NCBI RefSeq assembly: GCF_905220565.1
Contig: NC_059401.1
Coordinates: forward strand, 955,001 to 1,019,000
Origin: Melitaea cinxia
Taxonomy: Eukaryota; Arthropoda; Insecta; Lepidoptera; Nymphalidae
Direction of reading: 5' to 3'
DNA length: 64,000 nt
The position numbers and the translations under genes were made by a program. This document shows positions 49,359-56,627 of this stretch, piece after piece. Each line of letters starts with the position of its first letter. Within the stretch, counting starts at the first letter, position 1. The notes below the pieces were generated by a model. That model saw only the letters and a list, made by a program, of their open reading frames with translations. It had not been told where the DNA came from and searched no databases.

Positions 49359-52300
49359 CAGTCAGAACTCTTAACCAGTCAAAAGTACTATTGACTAGCG
49401 AAATCAGTCAAAAGTACTTTTGACTGGACAAGTTGGTCAAAAGTGGTTTTGACTGAAAATTATTGGTTATTAGTACTTTTGACTGCAAATTCGCGGTTAA
49501 AAATAATTTTGACTGACGCTCTCCGTCAAAAATAGTTTTAACTGCAAAAATGCGTCAGTCAAAAGCACTATTAACTCGTTAGATGTGAATAAATTTAATC
49601 AAATGATCCTGATAAACCATAATAAATTTATGCCCGCGATCTTCTTGCGACTGCATGTCAATTAGATCGACTTGGCAGCGGCTGTTCATTTCAGTGTGCA
49701 GTAATGGTGTTTCCTTTTCATTAAATTTCGCGTCTTCCACATCCATTGCAAACTTTTCAAATTTTTCTTTTGTCATCACATTGAAATGACTATCTTTCAT
49801 ATCTACCATCGCTAAAATTCTTTGCAAAAAGCCTTCTTTATTTTCGTAGTCACTCATTTTTGTTCTAATATCAGCACGTTCTCCACTAATAATGAGTAAT
49901 ATAAAAGTTTATATGTGCGTTCGTCGTTATTTTTATCGACCACCTTAACTTTTTAAGAGTTTTGACTGATACAACCAGTCAAAACCACTTTTGACGGAAT
50001 CATTTAGTCAAAAGTACTTTTAACCAGCTCCATTGGGCAAAAGTACTTTTAACTGTTATTTTAGTCAAAAGTATTATTGACTAAAGCAAACGGTCAAAAG
50101 TACTTCTGACTGATTTTGCTAGTCAATAGTGCTTTTGACTGGTTAAGAGTTTTGACTGCAACATATATATATATATATATATAATCTATTTTATAAATAA
50201 ATTATGTATTAGACGTGGATAGAAAAAATCCTGCTCAAATAATTAATTGACAAATAAGTAACATTTAATTATCATTAAGTAAATAAAGTTTGATAAATAA
50301 TAAATAAAACTTTTAATTTTAGAAATCATATACCAAATATAATATGTATATACTAGATGACCCAGCCACAGATAATGGCTTGAATCAATTTTTTATTAAT
50401 TCTTTTGATATACGGCGCCATCTACCGGCATCTATATCTGTGCAAATTAGATGCTAAACCGCCATCTATTAGGATTTTGTAGAATTAACCGATAAATACA
50501 CACAAAAGTCGTATAATAAATATTTAAATGGCAATAACAAATATTTAGATATATAATTAATATAATTGAGATAAAAAACTACCCTATCTCCTAAGTTGGT
50601 TCAAACTACAGATGCTTACAAAATTTGATAAAAATTGGTTCAGTAGTTTCGGAGTTTATCGCTAACATACATCGTGACACGAAATTTTTATATATGTAGA
50701 TGTAATTATATATTATATACATTATTATTAATATTATTATATATTATTATAATATGCCGAATATAGCTACCCATTTTAAAATAATTTATATTTGAACATA
50801 AATAAAAAAATACCCAACAATTACTCAAACTATACTCGTAGTACCAAATAAGAGTGACCGAAAAAAAATTTACTAAAATATTAAAAATCACGCAAATGAA
50901 GTCACGTGTAGAAATAGTTTGACGAAATAATAAAACTAAAAAATAAGGTTACATTCCGAAGTGCATGTTTCTCAACGAAATAATAGCACAACTATTAGTT
51001 ACGGTGTACGGTCGTGTCATTGAACCCGGCTAGTTACAAAATTACAAATATTTTCAGATATTTGATTAATGCACAATCTGAATATTCAGCAATCGCTTAT
51101 ATGTATACTACGTTTTTACAACTAGGGCGGCACACATCCTGATGGCTAGTGTTTACCGTAGCCTATCCATCCGCAAACGCGTTGCTGATCCTACCCTTGA
51201 ACCTCCACAGGAGCTCTGGCCACCTTACTCACCATAGGAATACAACACTACTTAATTATCGAATTATTAAGCTGTGATCTGTAATATTGAAATACTGCCC
51301 CAGATGGAATGCTTTAGATTTTGAGCAGGATATTTTTTGTATGATCTGACTCAATGCAATGTCTTCGGTAGCCGTTCTCAATCCCCAGTGTGTCTCCTGA
51401 CATAGACCTCCTCCATTCCCTTCCATATTTTCCTATCTATGGCCTTTCTCTGCCATGTAGTCCCTGTCAAGGATTCGATGTCATCTACCCATCTGAGATC
51501 TTGCCGTCTTCTTGTCCGTTTTCCATCCCTTGGGTACCAATCCATGATATCATCGGTCCATTTCCGAAACTTGTTTCTTGCAATGCAATGCAATATATTC
51601 TATAATAAATATTTGTTTGGGTCTTCCCCATCTCGGAAAGCACAATAGACTGTAGTTCCTGGTTGTTATCACAACAAATATTTTAAATACGGAATAGGAA
51701 TCTGAGCCTTTAACAATCTGTGTTTCATGACTCTATCAAGACTACTCTACATTTTATATGGGTGACCCTGACTTTTAATTATTACTGACGATTGTAATGT
51801 ATGAATTCTAAATTAATTTTATGCTTTTTGTATTTTTTATTACCATTTTACTAAGTACCCGTCACTTTTATAAAGGTAAGCGACAGTGAGTGGACCTCGA
51901 AACAACCTGGTCTTAGCTACCCTGGGCGAGCACAATTTTTATTTCTCTATTCTAAAACGAACCTTAGTGAATTAAATTAGAGTCTATATTCGTTTGATAA
52001 ATTGAATGCTATTCTGAAACTTTTTGTCGTTACAGAAAAGTTTATTGAATTATTTGCTCAAACAAGATCACCTTGCGTTGGCAGTTTTAATTATTGTGTC
52101 GTTTCGATACTTTAAAAGTTTTATAGACTTTTTTTTTAATTGAAGTAAAACTTCTCTACACACGAATTGGGGAGTAACCTGGTAAATAAGCGGTGGTAAA
52201 CGGGCCAGGGGAACGGAAAGTGAGAGGAAGATATAACTTACTAAAGATAGAAAGAGAGAGGGTTATGTTTCGCATATTACTGTATGTGCAACAAAAGAAG

Positions 52301-53956
52301 TGTTACTTCAGTCGTGTGGTATAAAGCACACTCGTTTTTTTTAAATTTTAAAACAAAATTAAATGGGTTTAGGAAAAAGGTTAACATCTACTCGTTTGTA
52401 TAATATAACATTCGACCCGTTCAATATAATCCTTTAGAGAGGGTAAAGTAAAACTAGGTAAATTTGAAGTTTAATATTTTAACTCAGACTCCTTAGAAGC
52501 AGTCACTACGCACTATGTCAACAGGTAAGTCAAATAATTAAACTTTTAAATTCAAGCTATTAAAAGCCAAAATTCACGTTATCTTTTTGTGTATGGTGTT
52601 CAATAAAGAGTACACATACAAACAAAGCGTAAAACAATATAGCGGGAAACCAAAAACCAAAAATATAGGATTGACTTCTTAGGTTTTAGTCCTATGTCGA
52701 TGGTCCGGGAACACATACAATACACTAGCACAAACGCCCAGACTGCGGCAAACATCTATATGACCAATACAAAGGTATGCCAAGGTATCTGTGGAGATCG
52801 AACCCACGACCGCCAGTGCCGCCATAATTCAGTGTTATGACCGTCGCGATAACGACGTCGAATAATAATGAATACTTATTTATATCACTAGACTCTATTC
52901 GACCTAATCGAGTTTCCGTCAAGCTGATACCATGCATTAGAGGCATGAACGGCATTTTAAATGCGAACTCCTGCAGCCGAACTGGCTCCACACGTATCGA
53001 CTTATCGTTCCTGTGGGTCTAACCAGTGAGGTCGAGAGGGTGACGCAGAGCTTAGGCAACTCTACGTTTTCCTGAAGAGTGTCCTAGGCGACATAGTGTC
53101 TGACACTGTCTAAATCGTCTGCAACAGACGGACTAAGGCCAATAGATAGATAGAGACTCTATTTGAACTAATAATTATTGATTCAGTCTGTAACATTCCC
53201 CTGCTGAGCAAAGGCCTCTTTTTCCATACAGGAGAAAGAAGCTTAATCCACCACTGAATGACGAATAATATCCCTATCACGATTGTTACCCAGTGTTTAT
53301 AATAACAAATGAAGCCGATAGTATTATATACAAATACAAATTGTCCAAATCCTTCAATTAATAATAAAAAAAATATCTACATTTTAAAAATCACTAATCA
53401 CATGTTAAACCAAGAAACATGAAATAAAATAGGCAAGGGAAAATAGGGAAATTATATAAATAGTTTTACCACTTGACGCTATTCGATCTAATAATGCGGT
53501 TGCACAATATCTAGCACGGTACACTTGCGTTATCACAGACGTTTAAATTGTTACACTATCACTTAAATGAGATATTATCACCCGTGGTGGAATTACTTCA
53601 CTTGTACACACACAGACACACACAATTTATGATTTATATCTAATATTAATAATAAGGCAATAACAGAATTAAAAAAATGTATATAATAATTGTTAACGCA
53701 AAGATAAGCTAAAAGTATGGTATTAAAATGATAAAAAAAATGGTCTAAGAAAACAAAATAGTAATTCGAATATGCATAGAGCCTTTTTTAAGAAGTTTTG
53801 CTATTAAATCATTCATAAAATACATTGACTTTTATGGTGGAAATTTTAACAAAAAAAAAAAAAATTTTAACTGTCCCATTTTTCAATATTTAATATTTAA
53901 AATATATATCAAAATTTAAAACAATAAAAACGTACCAATCTCACTAACGCCGTCAT
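34800..53956 (-). CDS. R&R-type cuticular protein (CPR-3), six exons, 317 aa
   Basis: Read on the - strand the exons are 53956-53936, 42930-42809, 41939-41816, 38720-38598, 38240-37986 and 35108-34800. They total 954 bases, join in frame (7, 40 and 2/3 codons, then a split Arg codon, 41, 41, 85, 103 with stop) and every junction is GT-AG. The signal peptide is MTALVRLAILALCACAHAQ, split after Leu-7. The R&R region covers residues about 49-115: NEDGSYTYGYEAADGSFKIE, GEVKGKYGYKDDTGK, then VRVIEYGANKYGFQPAGEG. The tail has four QQYRPAP-type repeats and a conserved-looking C-terminus (MLDELLKEYSLPQG). The EYGANKYGFQPAGEGI ending resembles the Cpr97E/Cpr73D-like group of insects as far as I recall it; orthology is not established. 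Introns are 11005, 869, 3095, 357 and 2877 bp and full of transposon debris. Confidence 0.9.
35150..35395 (+). mobile_element. Family G MITE, complete
   Basis: Best copy: GACCACACGACTGAAGTAAA, ACTTCTGC, a CTCTCTTTCTTTCTCTCC core, GCTCTCGTCACACATTCACC and the closing AAGAAGTTTTACTTCA. The TGAAGTAAAACTTCT arms are perfect inverses. No coding capacity. Confidence 0.75.
35752..35877 (+). mobile_element. Family B 3' fragment in CPR-3 last intron
   Basis: CCAACCCGCCTGCCCAGCGT to GGCTGCAGTGATGATGATGG, the (ATG)n-tailed 3' end. Confidence 0.65.
36391..37374 (+). mobile_element. PIF/Harbinger-type deletion derivative with TTA duplication
   Basis: The ends are perfect 23-base inverted repeats (CGGCCGAACCCAATATTCAA + TCT) at 36394-36416 and 37349-37371, flanked by TTA on both sides (36391-36393 and 37372-37374). 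A 3-base TTA duplication is the PIF/Harbinger signature. Inside, at 36737-36799, a 20-residue frame begins MADSSSSSSS and ends LLQQLIE before a stop, like the Ser-rich N-terminus of a Harbinger-type protein. No nuclease domain remains. It lies in the last intron of CPR-3. Confidence 0.65.
37429..37520. repeat. Inverted CGCCATCTATCG motifs
   Basis: ACGCCATCTATCG at 37430 and CGATAGATGGCGTTA at 37503 are inverses, with a third copy (GATGGCGTTA) at 37460. They lie 55 bases outside the Harbinger-type element. Confidence 0.6.
37785..37950 (+). mobile_element. Family D fragment interrupted by family C 3' end
   Basis: D sequence (AAGCTCGGCAACGCGCTTGT...GCTACGGT) stops at about 37838. A C 3' end (CTTCTCCTACGTGGAGAAAG...GGGATGTTA) follows, and then D resumes (CTTACCATGAGATTGACCG). 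Confidence 0.5.
37986..38240 (-). CDS. CPR-3 exon 5: QQYRPAP repeats
   Basis: Acceptor TTTTTCCAG|AAC; donor CCTAAG|GTATTT; 85 codons. After an Ala-Pro run it carries several YRPAPQPQQQ-like units. The matching DNA repeat makes long open frames on the + strand, which are shadows. Confidence 0.9.
38598..38720 (-). CDS. CPR-3 exon 4: second half of the R&R domain
   Basis: Acceptor TTTTCCAG|GTG; donor AACAAG|GTAACG; 41 codons in phase 0. It encodes VRVIEYGANKYGFQPAGEGI and then TVAPPTLVDE, a proline-rich exit from the domain. Confidence 0.92.
39509..39661 (-). mobile_element. Family B 3' fragment
   Basis: TACAGCCTATACAGTCCACT to GCTTTGTCGCACCGAAGACG. In CPR-3 intron 3. Confidence 0.7.
39812..40428 (+). 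mobile_element. Family F element with three internal subunits
   Basis: AACCGACTTCCAAAAAAGGA at the left and GAAGTCGGTTTTTTTTTCGT + TTGCGAGC at the right. Inside, three about 190-base blocks each begin at ACCGATTT-x-GA-AATT and end at a TCGTCGA-CTACGTTGTATT motif or its remnant. No coding frame. Confidence 0.65.
40661..40952 (+). mobile_element. Family D retroposon with target duplication
   Basis: D runs from about 40670 to a poly-A tail ending at 40943 and is flanked by ACAATGTTT (40661-40669 and 40944-40952). This fixes its full length at about 274 bases and shows it moves by RNA. Confidence 0.72.
41816..41939 (-). CDS. CPR-3 exon 3: first half of the R&R domain
   Basis: Begins with the last base of the split Arg codon, then HNEDGSYTYGYEAADGSFK through GYKDDTGK; donor AAAG|GTACG. 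This is the most conserved part of the protein. Confidence 0.92.
42040..42128 (-). mobile_element. Family A SINE scrap
   Basis: CACACGGTCATCTGTTCCTG is the inverse of the A 3' end; the tRNA head is gone. Confidence 0.45.
42178..42275 (-). mobile_element. Family C SINE 3' fragment
   Basis: TTAGCCTGTATTATCCCACT, GCTGGGCATAGGCCTCTATC and AGGAGAAGGATTTGAGCT. Confidence 0.55.
42435..42735 (+). mobile_element. Family F element, short form
   Basis: Starts AACCGGCTTCAGAAAAGGAG, has one inner block and ends GAAGTCGGTTTTTTTCGTTT + GCGAGCAAACAC. It lies 73 bases from CPR-3 exon 2. Confidence 0.65.
42809..42930 (-). CDS. CPR-3 exon 2: signal peptide end and linker
   Basis: Acceptor ATTTCAG|GCT, donor AACAG|GTAAAT. 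It ends with two bases of an Arg codon completed by exon 3. It encodes the end of the signal peptide and a linker ending VPILKQIN. Confidence 0.88.
42985..43215 (-). mobile_element. Family G MITE
   Basis: TGAAGTGAAAGTTCCTTACG, GGTGAATGCGTGACGGGAGA and GAAGTTTTACTTCAATCGTG + TGGTC. In CPR-3 intron 1. Confidence 0.65.
43848..44325 (+). repeat. Two family E repeats in tandem
   Basis: CTAGCTGACCCCACAAACGT at 43849 and CTAGCCGACCCCGCAAACGT at 44044. The second contains an extra repeated CCC-rich block and a C run at about 44167-44177. Confidence 0.65.
44925..45265 (+). mobile_element. Family C SINE, best copy
   Basis: tRNA-like head with A-box-like TTGGCGCAACGGTCACAGCA and a decayed B box, GTGGTCTGGGTGTTTGTGCA body, GAGCACGTTAAGCCGTCAGT, then CCTATGCCCAGCAGTGGAAT + ATTACAGGCT. 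Confidence 0.65.
45455..45938 (-). mobile_element. Family F fragment followed by a family A scrap
   Basis: AACGAAAAAAAACCGACTTC starts F; two GTCGACGAAAAAATAGTCAAG-type blocks follow to about 45840. The inverse A 3' end (GATCGTCTGTTCCTAAAGTA) then runs to 45938. Confidence 0.55.
45940..48070. other. AT-rich intron sequence (CPR-3 intron 1)
   Basis: No gene. GC-richer islets at about 46300-46380 and 47030-47135 have no recognisable reading frame; the E-type repeat starts at 48076. Confidence 0.4.
48076..48408 (+). repeat. Family E-type repeat, long variant
   Basis: GGCTGCACCCGCGATTTTTT, AAAATCGGTCCAGCTGTTTC and a TTTATTTGTATAGATGG end; partner of the copy at 30.2 kb. Confidence 0.6.
48664..49000 (-). 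mobile_element. Family C SINE
   Basis: CAGCCTGTAATATCCCACTG, ATGATCGCTATCAGGTGTAT, GACCGACGGCTTAACGCGCT and ATATTTATCCAGATCGGAAA at the head side. Confidence 0.6.
49281..49353. repeat. (TA)n microsatellite
   Basis: An uninterrupted TA dinucleotide run of over 70 bases that abuts the left end of the palindrome-array element; a shorter (TA)n continues at its right end (50164-50181). Confidence 0.95.
49354..50163 (-). mobile_element. Palindrome-array DNA transposon derivative (Ginger-like, deleted)
   Basis: Ends are TGTTGCAGTCA...TGACTGCAACA; the outer 23 bases of the two ends match with one difference. It sits in a (TA)n run, so a TATA target duplication is compatible but not provable. Each arm is an array of a 20-base palindrome (consensus AGTCAAAAGTACTTTTGACT) spaced mostly 28-30 bases: seven units at 49377, 49406, 49435, 49465, 49495, 49524 and 49557, and six at 49977, 50006, 50035, 50063, 50092 and 50121. 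Between the arms lies a truncated integrase-type gene. TGTNR ends, 4-base duplications and an integrase-like DDE enzyme are, as I recall, features of Ginger transposons. Confidence 0.7.
49579..49857 (-). pseudogene. Internally deleted integrase-type transposase, 92 aa
   Basis: The ORF runs from MSDYENKEGFLQRILAMVDM to a stop after HLIKFIHI. Its second half (QVDLIDMQSQ, then HKFIMVYQDHLIKF) resembles the start of an rve integrase core as seen in KRAB-A-domain-2/Ginger-like proteins, where the D of QVDLID is the likely first catalytic Asp. The other two catalytic acidic residues and any zinc-binding domain are absent. The N-terminal 50 residues are joined directly to the core, so a central deletion is likely. 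It cannot be an active enzyme. Confidence 0.6.
50351..50700 (+). repeat. Family E-like repeat
   Basis: CTAGATGACCCAGCCACAGA start and CATCGTGACACGAAATTTTT end, with an unrelated inner stretch carrying two GCCATCTA motifs. Confidence 0.45.
51115..51360 (-). mobile_element. Family D retroposon, old copy
   Basis: CTAGGGCGGCACACATCCTG, AAACGCGTTGCTGATCCTAC and AGCTGTGATCTGTAATATTG are diverged D blocks in reverse. Confidence 0.5.
51378..51600 (-). pseudogene. Second LINE reverse-transcriptase C-terminal fragment
   Basis: Reads FRKWTDDIMDWYPRDGKRTR, then RWVDDIESLTGTTWQ and IWKGMEEVYVRRHTGD. It is the same protein region as the fragment near 11.4 kb but diverged, so a separate insertion. It lies in CPR-3 intron 1. 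Confidence 0.68.
52135..52340 (-). mobile_element. Family G MITE
   Basis: TGAAGTAAAACTTCTCTACA and AGAAGTGTTACTTCAGTCGT + GTGG; one change in the right arm. Confidence 0.65.
52690..52865 (-). mobile_element. tRNA-headed SINE (family C-like)
   Basis: Inverse B box AGATCGAACCCACGAC and inverse A box TATGACCGTCGCGATAACG on the right, with an ACACATACAATACACTAGCA body. Confidence 0.5.
53020..53320 (-). repeat. Family H fragment followed by family C
   Basis: GAGGTCGAGAGGGTGACGCA to CTGCAACAGACGGACTAAGG is the inverse of the 5.9-kb segment. CAGTCTGTAACATTCCCCTG at 53184 then begins a family C 3' part. Confidence 0.5.
53936..53956 (-). CDS. CPR-3 exon 1 (MTALVRL)
   Basis: Seven codons from ATG; donor is TTG|GTACGT. 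The short coding exon ending inside the signal peptide is typical of insect CPR genes, and the join to exon 2 (AILALCACAHAQ) makes a complete signal peptide. Confidence 0.85.
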
Positions 53957-53992
53957 GTCGTCGAGTCGGAGGCGCTGCGCGAGTGCTGGCCC

Positions 53993-54000
53993 CTTATATA
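53993..54000 (-). promoter_or_regulatory. TATA box of CPR-3
   Basis: TATATAAG on the - strand, about 37 bases before the ATG, in a GC-richer local context. Transcription would start close to the start codon, giving a very short leader, unless an untranslated exon exists upstream. Confidence 0.55.
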
Positions 54001-54412
54001 CCTTTCGTGCGGACCTTTCACTGATTTTAGTACTATTTATTTTTAATGCGTCCAAAGGGTTGGTTAGTATCCCTGAAATCCTGAAAAATTGGCCATTTTT
54101 CAACTAACAATTCTCATAACGACAAGTAGTAAGCCATCTCGCATCTTTCACATAAATGATTGCAAAGACGAAATAGAACCGTTGATTTTTTTTCTTACTT
54201 TTTTTATTAATTTTTATTTCCAGCCAGTCACATACTTTTTTTTGTGATTTTCTATTACAAATACATAAGTACACAGGACCTTCAATATTAGAAGATAATT
54301 ATGTAATTTTATAATCTTTATAGCAACACTTTAAAATTAATTAATAGAATCATTCGTTTTTAATCATTATCGAGTATTGAATTTTTAGTAGTATTTAATA
54401 TGTTGTGTAAAA

Positions 54413-54604
54413 TTGTTTTATACCCTTTATGACAAGTTGTTTGCCGGAGCCGGCACTCGTCGGGACCGTGTCTTTACCATGGAACTATTAATCTCTGTCG
54501 CATTAGGTTTGAAAGCATGGTTTTATCCACATTTGTTTTTCTTGTATACGGACGGATTGTACTGTATTTTCATAGCGGTCATAGTACTGAAAATTCAAAA
54601 GTAA
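54413..54604 (+). other. Unassigned 63-codon open frame
   Basis: Reads MFYTLYDKLFAGAGTRRDRV, then a hydrophobic stretch that could form membrane segments, with AATAAA 10 bases past the stop. No family recognised, no promoter seen; may be a transposon or gene remnant. Confidence 0.2.
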
Positions 54605-54671
54605 GGTCTAATTCAATAAAGAGATTCTTGATTTGATTTGTTTAAAAAAAATTGATACTAAGAGAGACTTA

Positions 54672-54752
54672 CGCCGAGTAGCACGAAACAAAATTAAAAT
54701 TTAAGTAGATTTATCACTACTTAAATTTTAATTTCTTTTCGTGCAACTCAGC
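54672..54752. repeat. Long imperfect hairpin
   Basis: Two arms of about 36 bases around an 8-base spacer; the inner 18 bases (AAATTAAAATTTAAGTAG and its inverse) are perfect and the outer GCACGAAA/TTTCGTGC also pair. Probably a tiny MITE. Confidence 0.75.
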
Positions 54753-54939
54753 ATTAACCTTATAATCTAATTTATTTCTTACAATACACTACGACCCCTA
54801 CGACCAAGCGTATTATTTTTAATTATACTCTCTTTCCTACGTATCACGTAATATGAGTGTTTCTTTTAACAGATTAAGGCATCTTAATTAATATGGGTAC
54901 TCGTACACTTGAACTCGGTGAGGTAGATATTGCTATATA

Positions 54940-55590
54940 TTAGGTCTTTTTTCTTTTACCTATGAAATTGCCATTTTTGATGAAATAAGTTAACGCACTT
55001 TTTTTCTATATTTTTTATTTTTATTAATCAAAGTAATTACCTATGGAATCAATGCATTTTTGCCAACGTAGTGGTAACAAAAACTCTGCTGGACGGGAGG
55101 CAGCAAACTCTTCAAAGGCATTTTGTACTGCCTCTCGATTATTGAATCTTTTTCCCGCCAAAAAATTATCTAAATTCTGGAAAAAGTGGTAGTCCGCAGG
55201 GACAAGATCTGGTGAGTACGGTGGATGACGGAGAACTTCCAACCCCAGCTCTTGTAACTAGGAGACCGTCTGCTGTACAGTATGAGGTCGCGCGTTGTCG
55301 TGCAGGAGCAGCGGAGCCGAGCGATTGACCAAAGTTGGTTGGAGACGTGCTAGTTTCCCCATTATTGTGTTTAGTTCTTCACAGTACACATCTGCAGTAA
55401 TGCCATGCCGTTTGGTAAGAAGCTGTGATGAATTACACCGGCGCTAGACCACCAAACAGTTACCATCACTTTCTTTGGGGTCATTTTTCGTCAAGGACAT
55501 TGTTCAGGTACAAGTGTCTAAGACACAGCGCCCTTTTGTTTTCCGTCTCTATCCAAGGCACGATTTATAGTAAAATCTCCTTATGAATAT
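54940..55590 (-). pseudogene. Mariner transposase remnant
   Basis: Read on the - strand, the C-terminal part of a mariner transposase is clear: LLLHDNARPHT (second catalytic Asp), then HPPYSPDLVPADYHFF (third Asp), ending IDSIGNYFD at 55024. A TAG stop near 55260 and a frameshift near 55420 break it, and the N-terminal half is gone. The sequence at 54941-54975 (TTAGGTCTTTTTTC and on) resembles a mariner end repeat and marks the 3' boundary. It is a dead copy about 1 kb upstream of the CPR-3 promoter. Confidence 0.82.
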
Positions 55591-55619
55591 ATTCAATATA
55601 ACCGACAGATCAGGATAGG

Positions 55620-55698
<79 letters not shown>
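55620..55698. repeat. (TA)n microsatellite
   Basis: More than 70 bases of uninterrupted TA dinucleotides next to the mariner remnant. Confidence 0.95.
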
Positions 55699-55802
55699 GA
55701 GATATATATATTGGGCCATACGCTACCCATCTAAATATAAAAAGACATTCTTGTCGCCAAATGGCGATTTATCCCAGACAACTCCAGATAAATCAGAACA
55801 TA

Positions 55803-56090
55803 CTAAGGTAGGGAACAGCAAGAAATTACCTGCTCAAAATATGGAGCAGCCCGACTGGGGCAGTACCTCGACCTTACAGAAGATCACAGCTAAATAGTAC
55901 TGCTTTCAAGCAGTGTTGTGTTTCTATTAGTGAGTAAGGTGACCAGAGCTCCTGGGGAGAATTGGGGATGGGGTCGGCAACGCGTTTCGCAAGATGCTTT
56001 TGCTGTTGTAAATGTCTATAGTCTACGGTAATCGCTTACCCTCAGGTCAGCCGTACGCTTGTTTGTCGATCTAGTTATATATATTAAAAA
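55803..56090 (+). mobile_element. Family D retroposon
   Basis: CTAAGGTAGGGAACAGCAAG to TGTCGATCTAGTTATATATA and a poly-A tail. AACATAC flanks it on both sides, a probable target duplication. Confidence 0.7.
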
Positions 56091-56096
56091 AAACAT

Positions 56097-56195
56097 ACAT
56101 TTTTGAATATCATATCAAAAATTGACCGCTCCAGCGAGGATCGAACCCGCGTCTCCGACTGAGCGGTCAATTTTTGATATGATATTCAAAAATGT
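56097..56195. repeat. Perfect 34-bp-arm hairpin with tRNA-like loop
   Basis: Arms 56097-56130 and 56162-56195 are exact inverse complements. The 31-base loop reads on the - strand as GGAGACGCGGGTTCGATCCT, a perfect pol III B box and T-arm of a tRNA. No A box or full tRNA is present. Confidence 0.9.
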
Positions 56196-56627
56196 TTAGA
56201 ATTCCTAATGTGTGGGTAACACAAAAATAAAATCGTACATATTAAAAAACATATATTTACGTCATTAATTTTTATTGATAGATATAGCCTATATTTATTT
56301 AAGAGGTAAAAGCTTCTCATAGTGGTTTAATATATTTTTATACTACACAATTCTCACGCACTGATCTCAAATCTACTATATGTACATATGCTTAAATATT
56401 TAAATACAATGAAAGGTATTATCTAGATTTTTATGTTTGCACTCAACCTGACTTTAAATAAATGCAAGAACGGTACAGACATACGATGAGACAGCGGTAG
56501 TGTAATCAATGAATATGCAATGTGCATTATAGGTGGTACAAACCGACGCAGTGACTGCATTTTACGCAGTCACCAGTTTGATAAACTAACTATAGAAAAT
56601 AAAATGAAGAAAAAATTAGGATATGAT

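Noticed and set aside
49377..50140. CRISPR-like array of regular palindromic repeats
   Set aside because: Units are degenerate, spacers are only 8-10 bases, it is in a eukaryotic intron, and it lies within inverted transposon ends around an integrase remnant.
54413..54604. Small membrane protein gene
   Set aside because: Hydrophobic but without homology, promoter or splice evidence; kept only as a low-confidence open frame.
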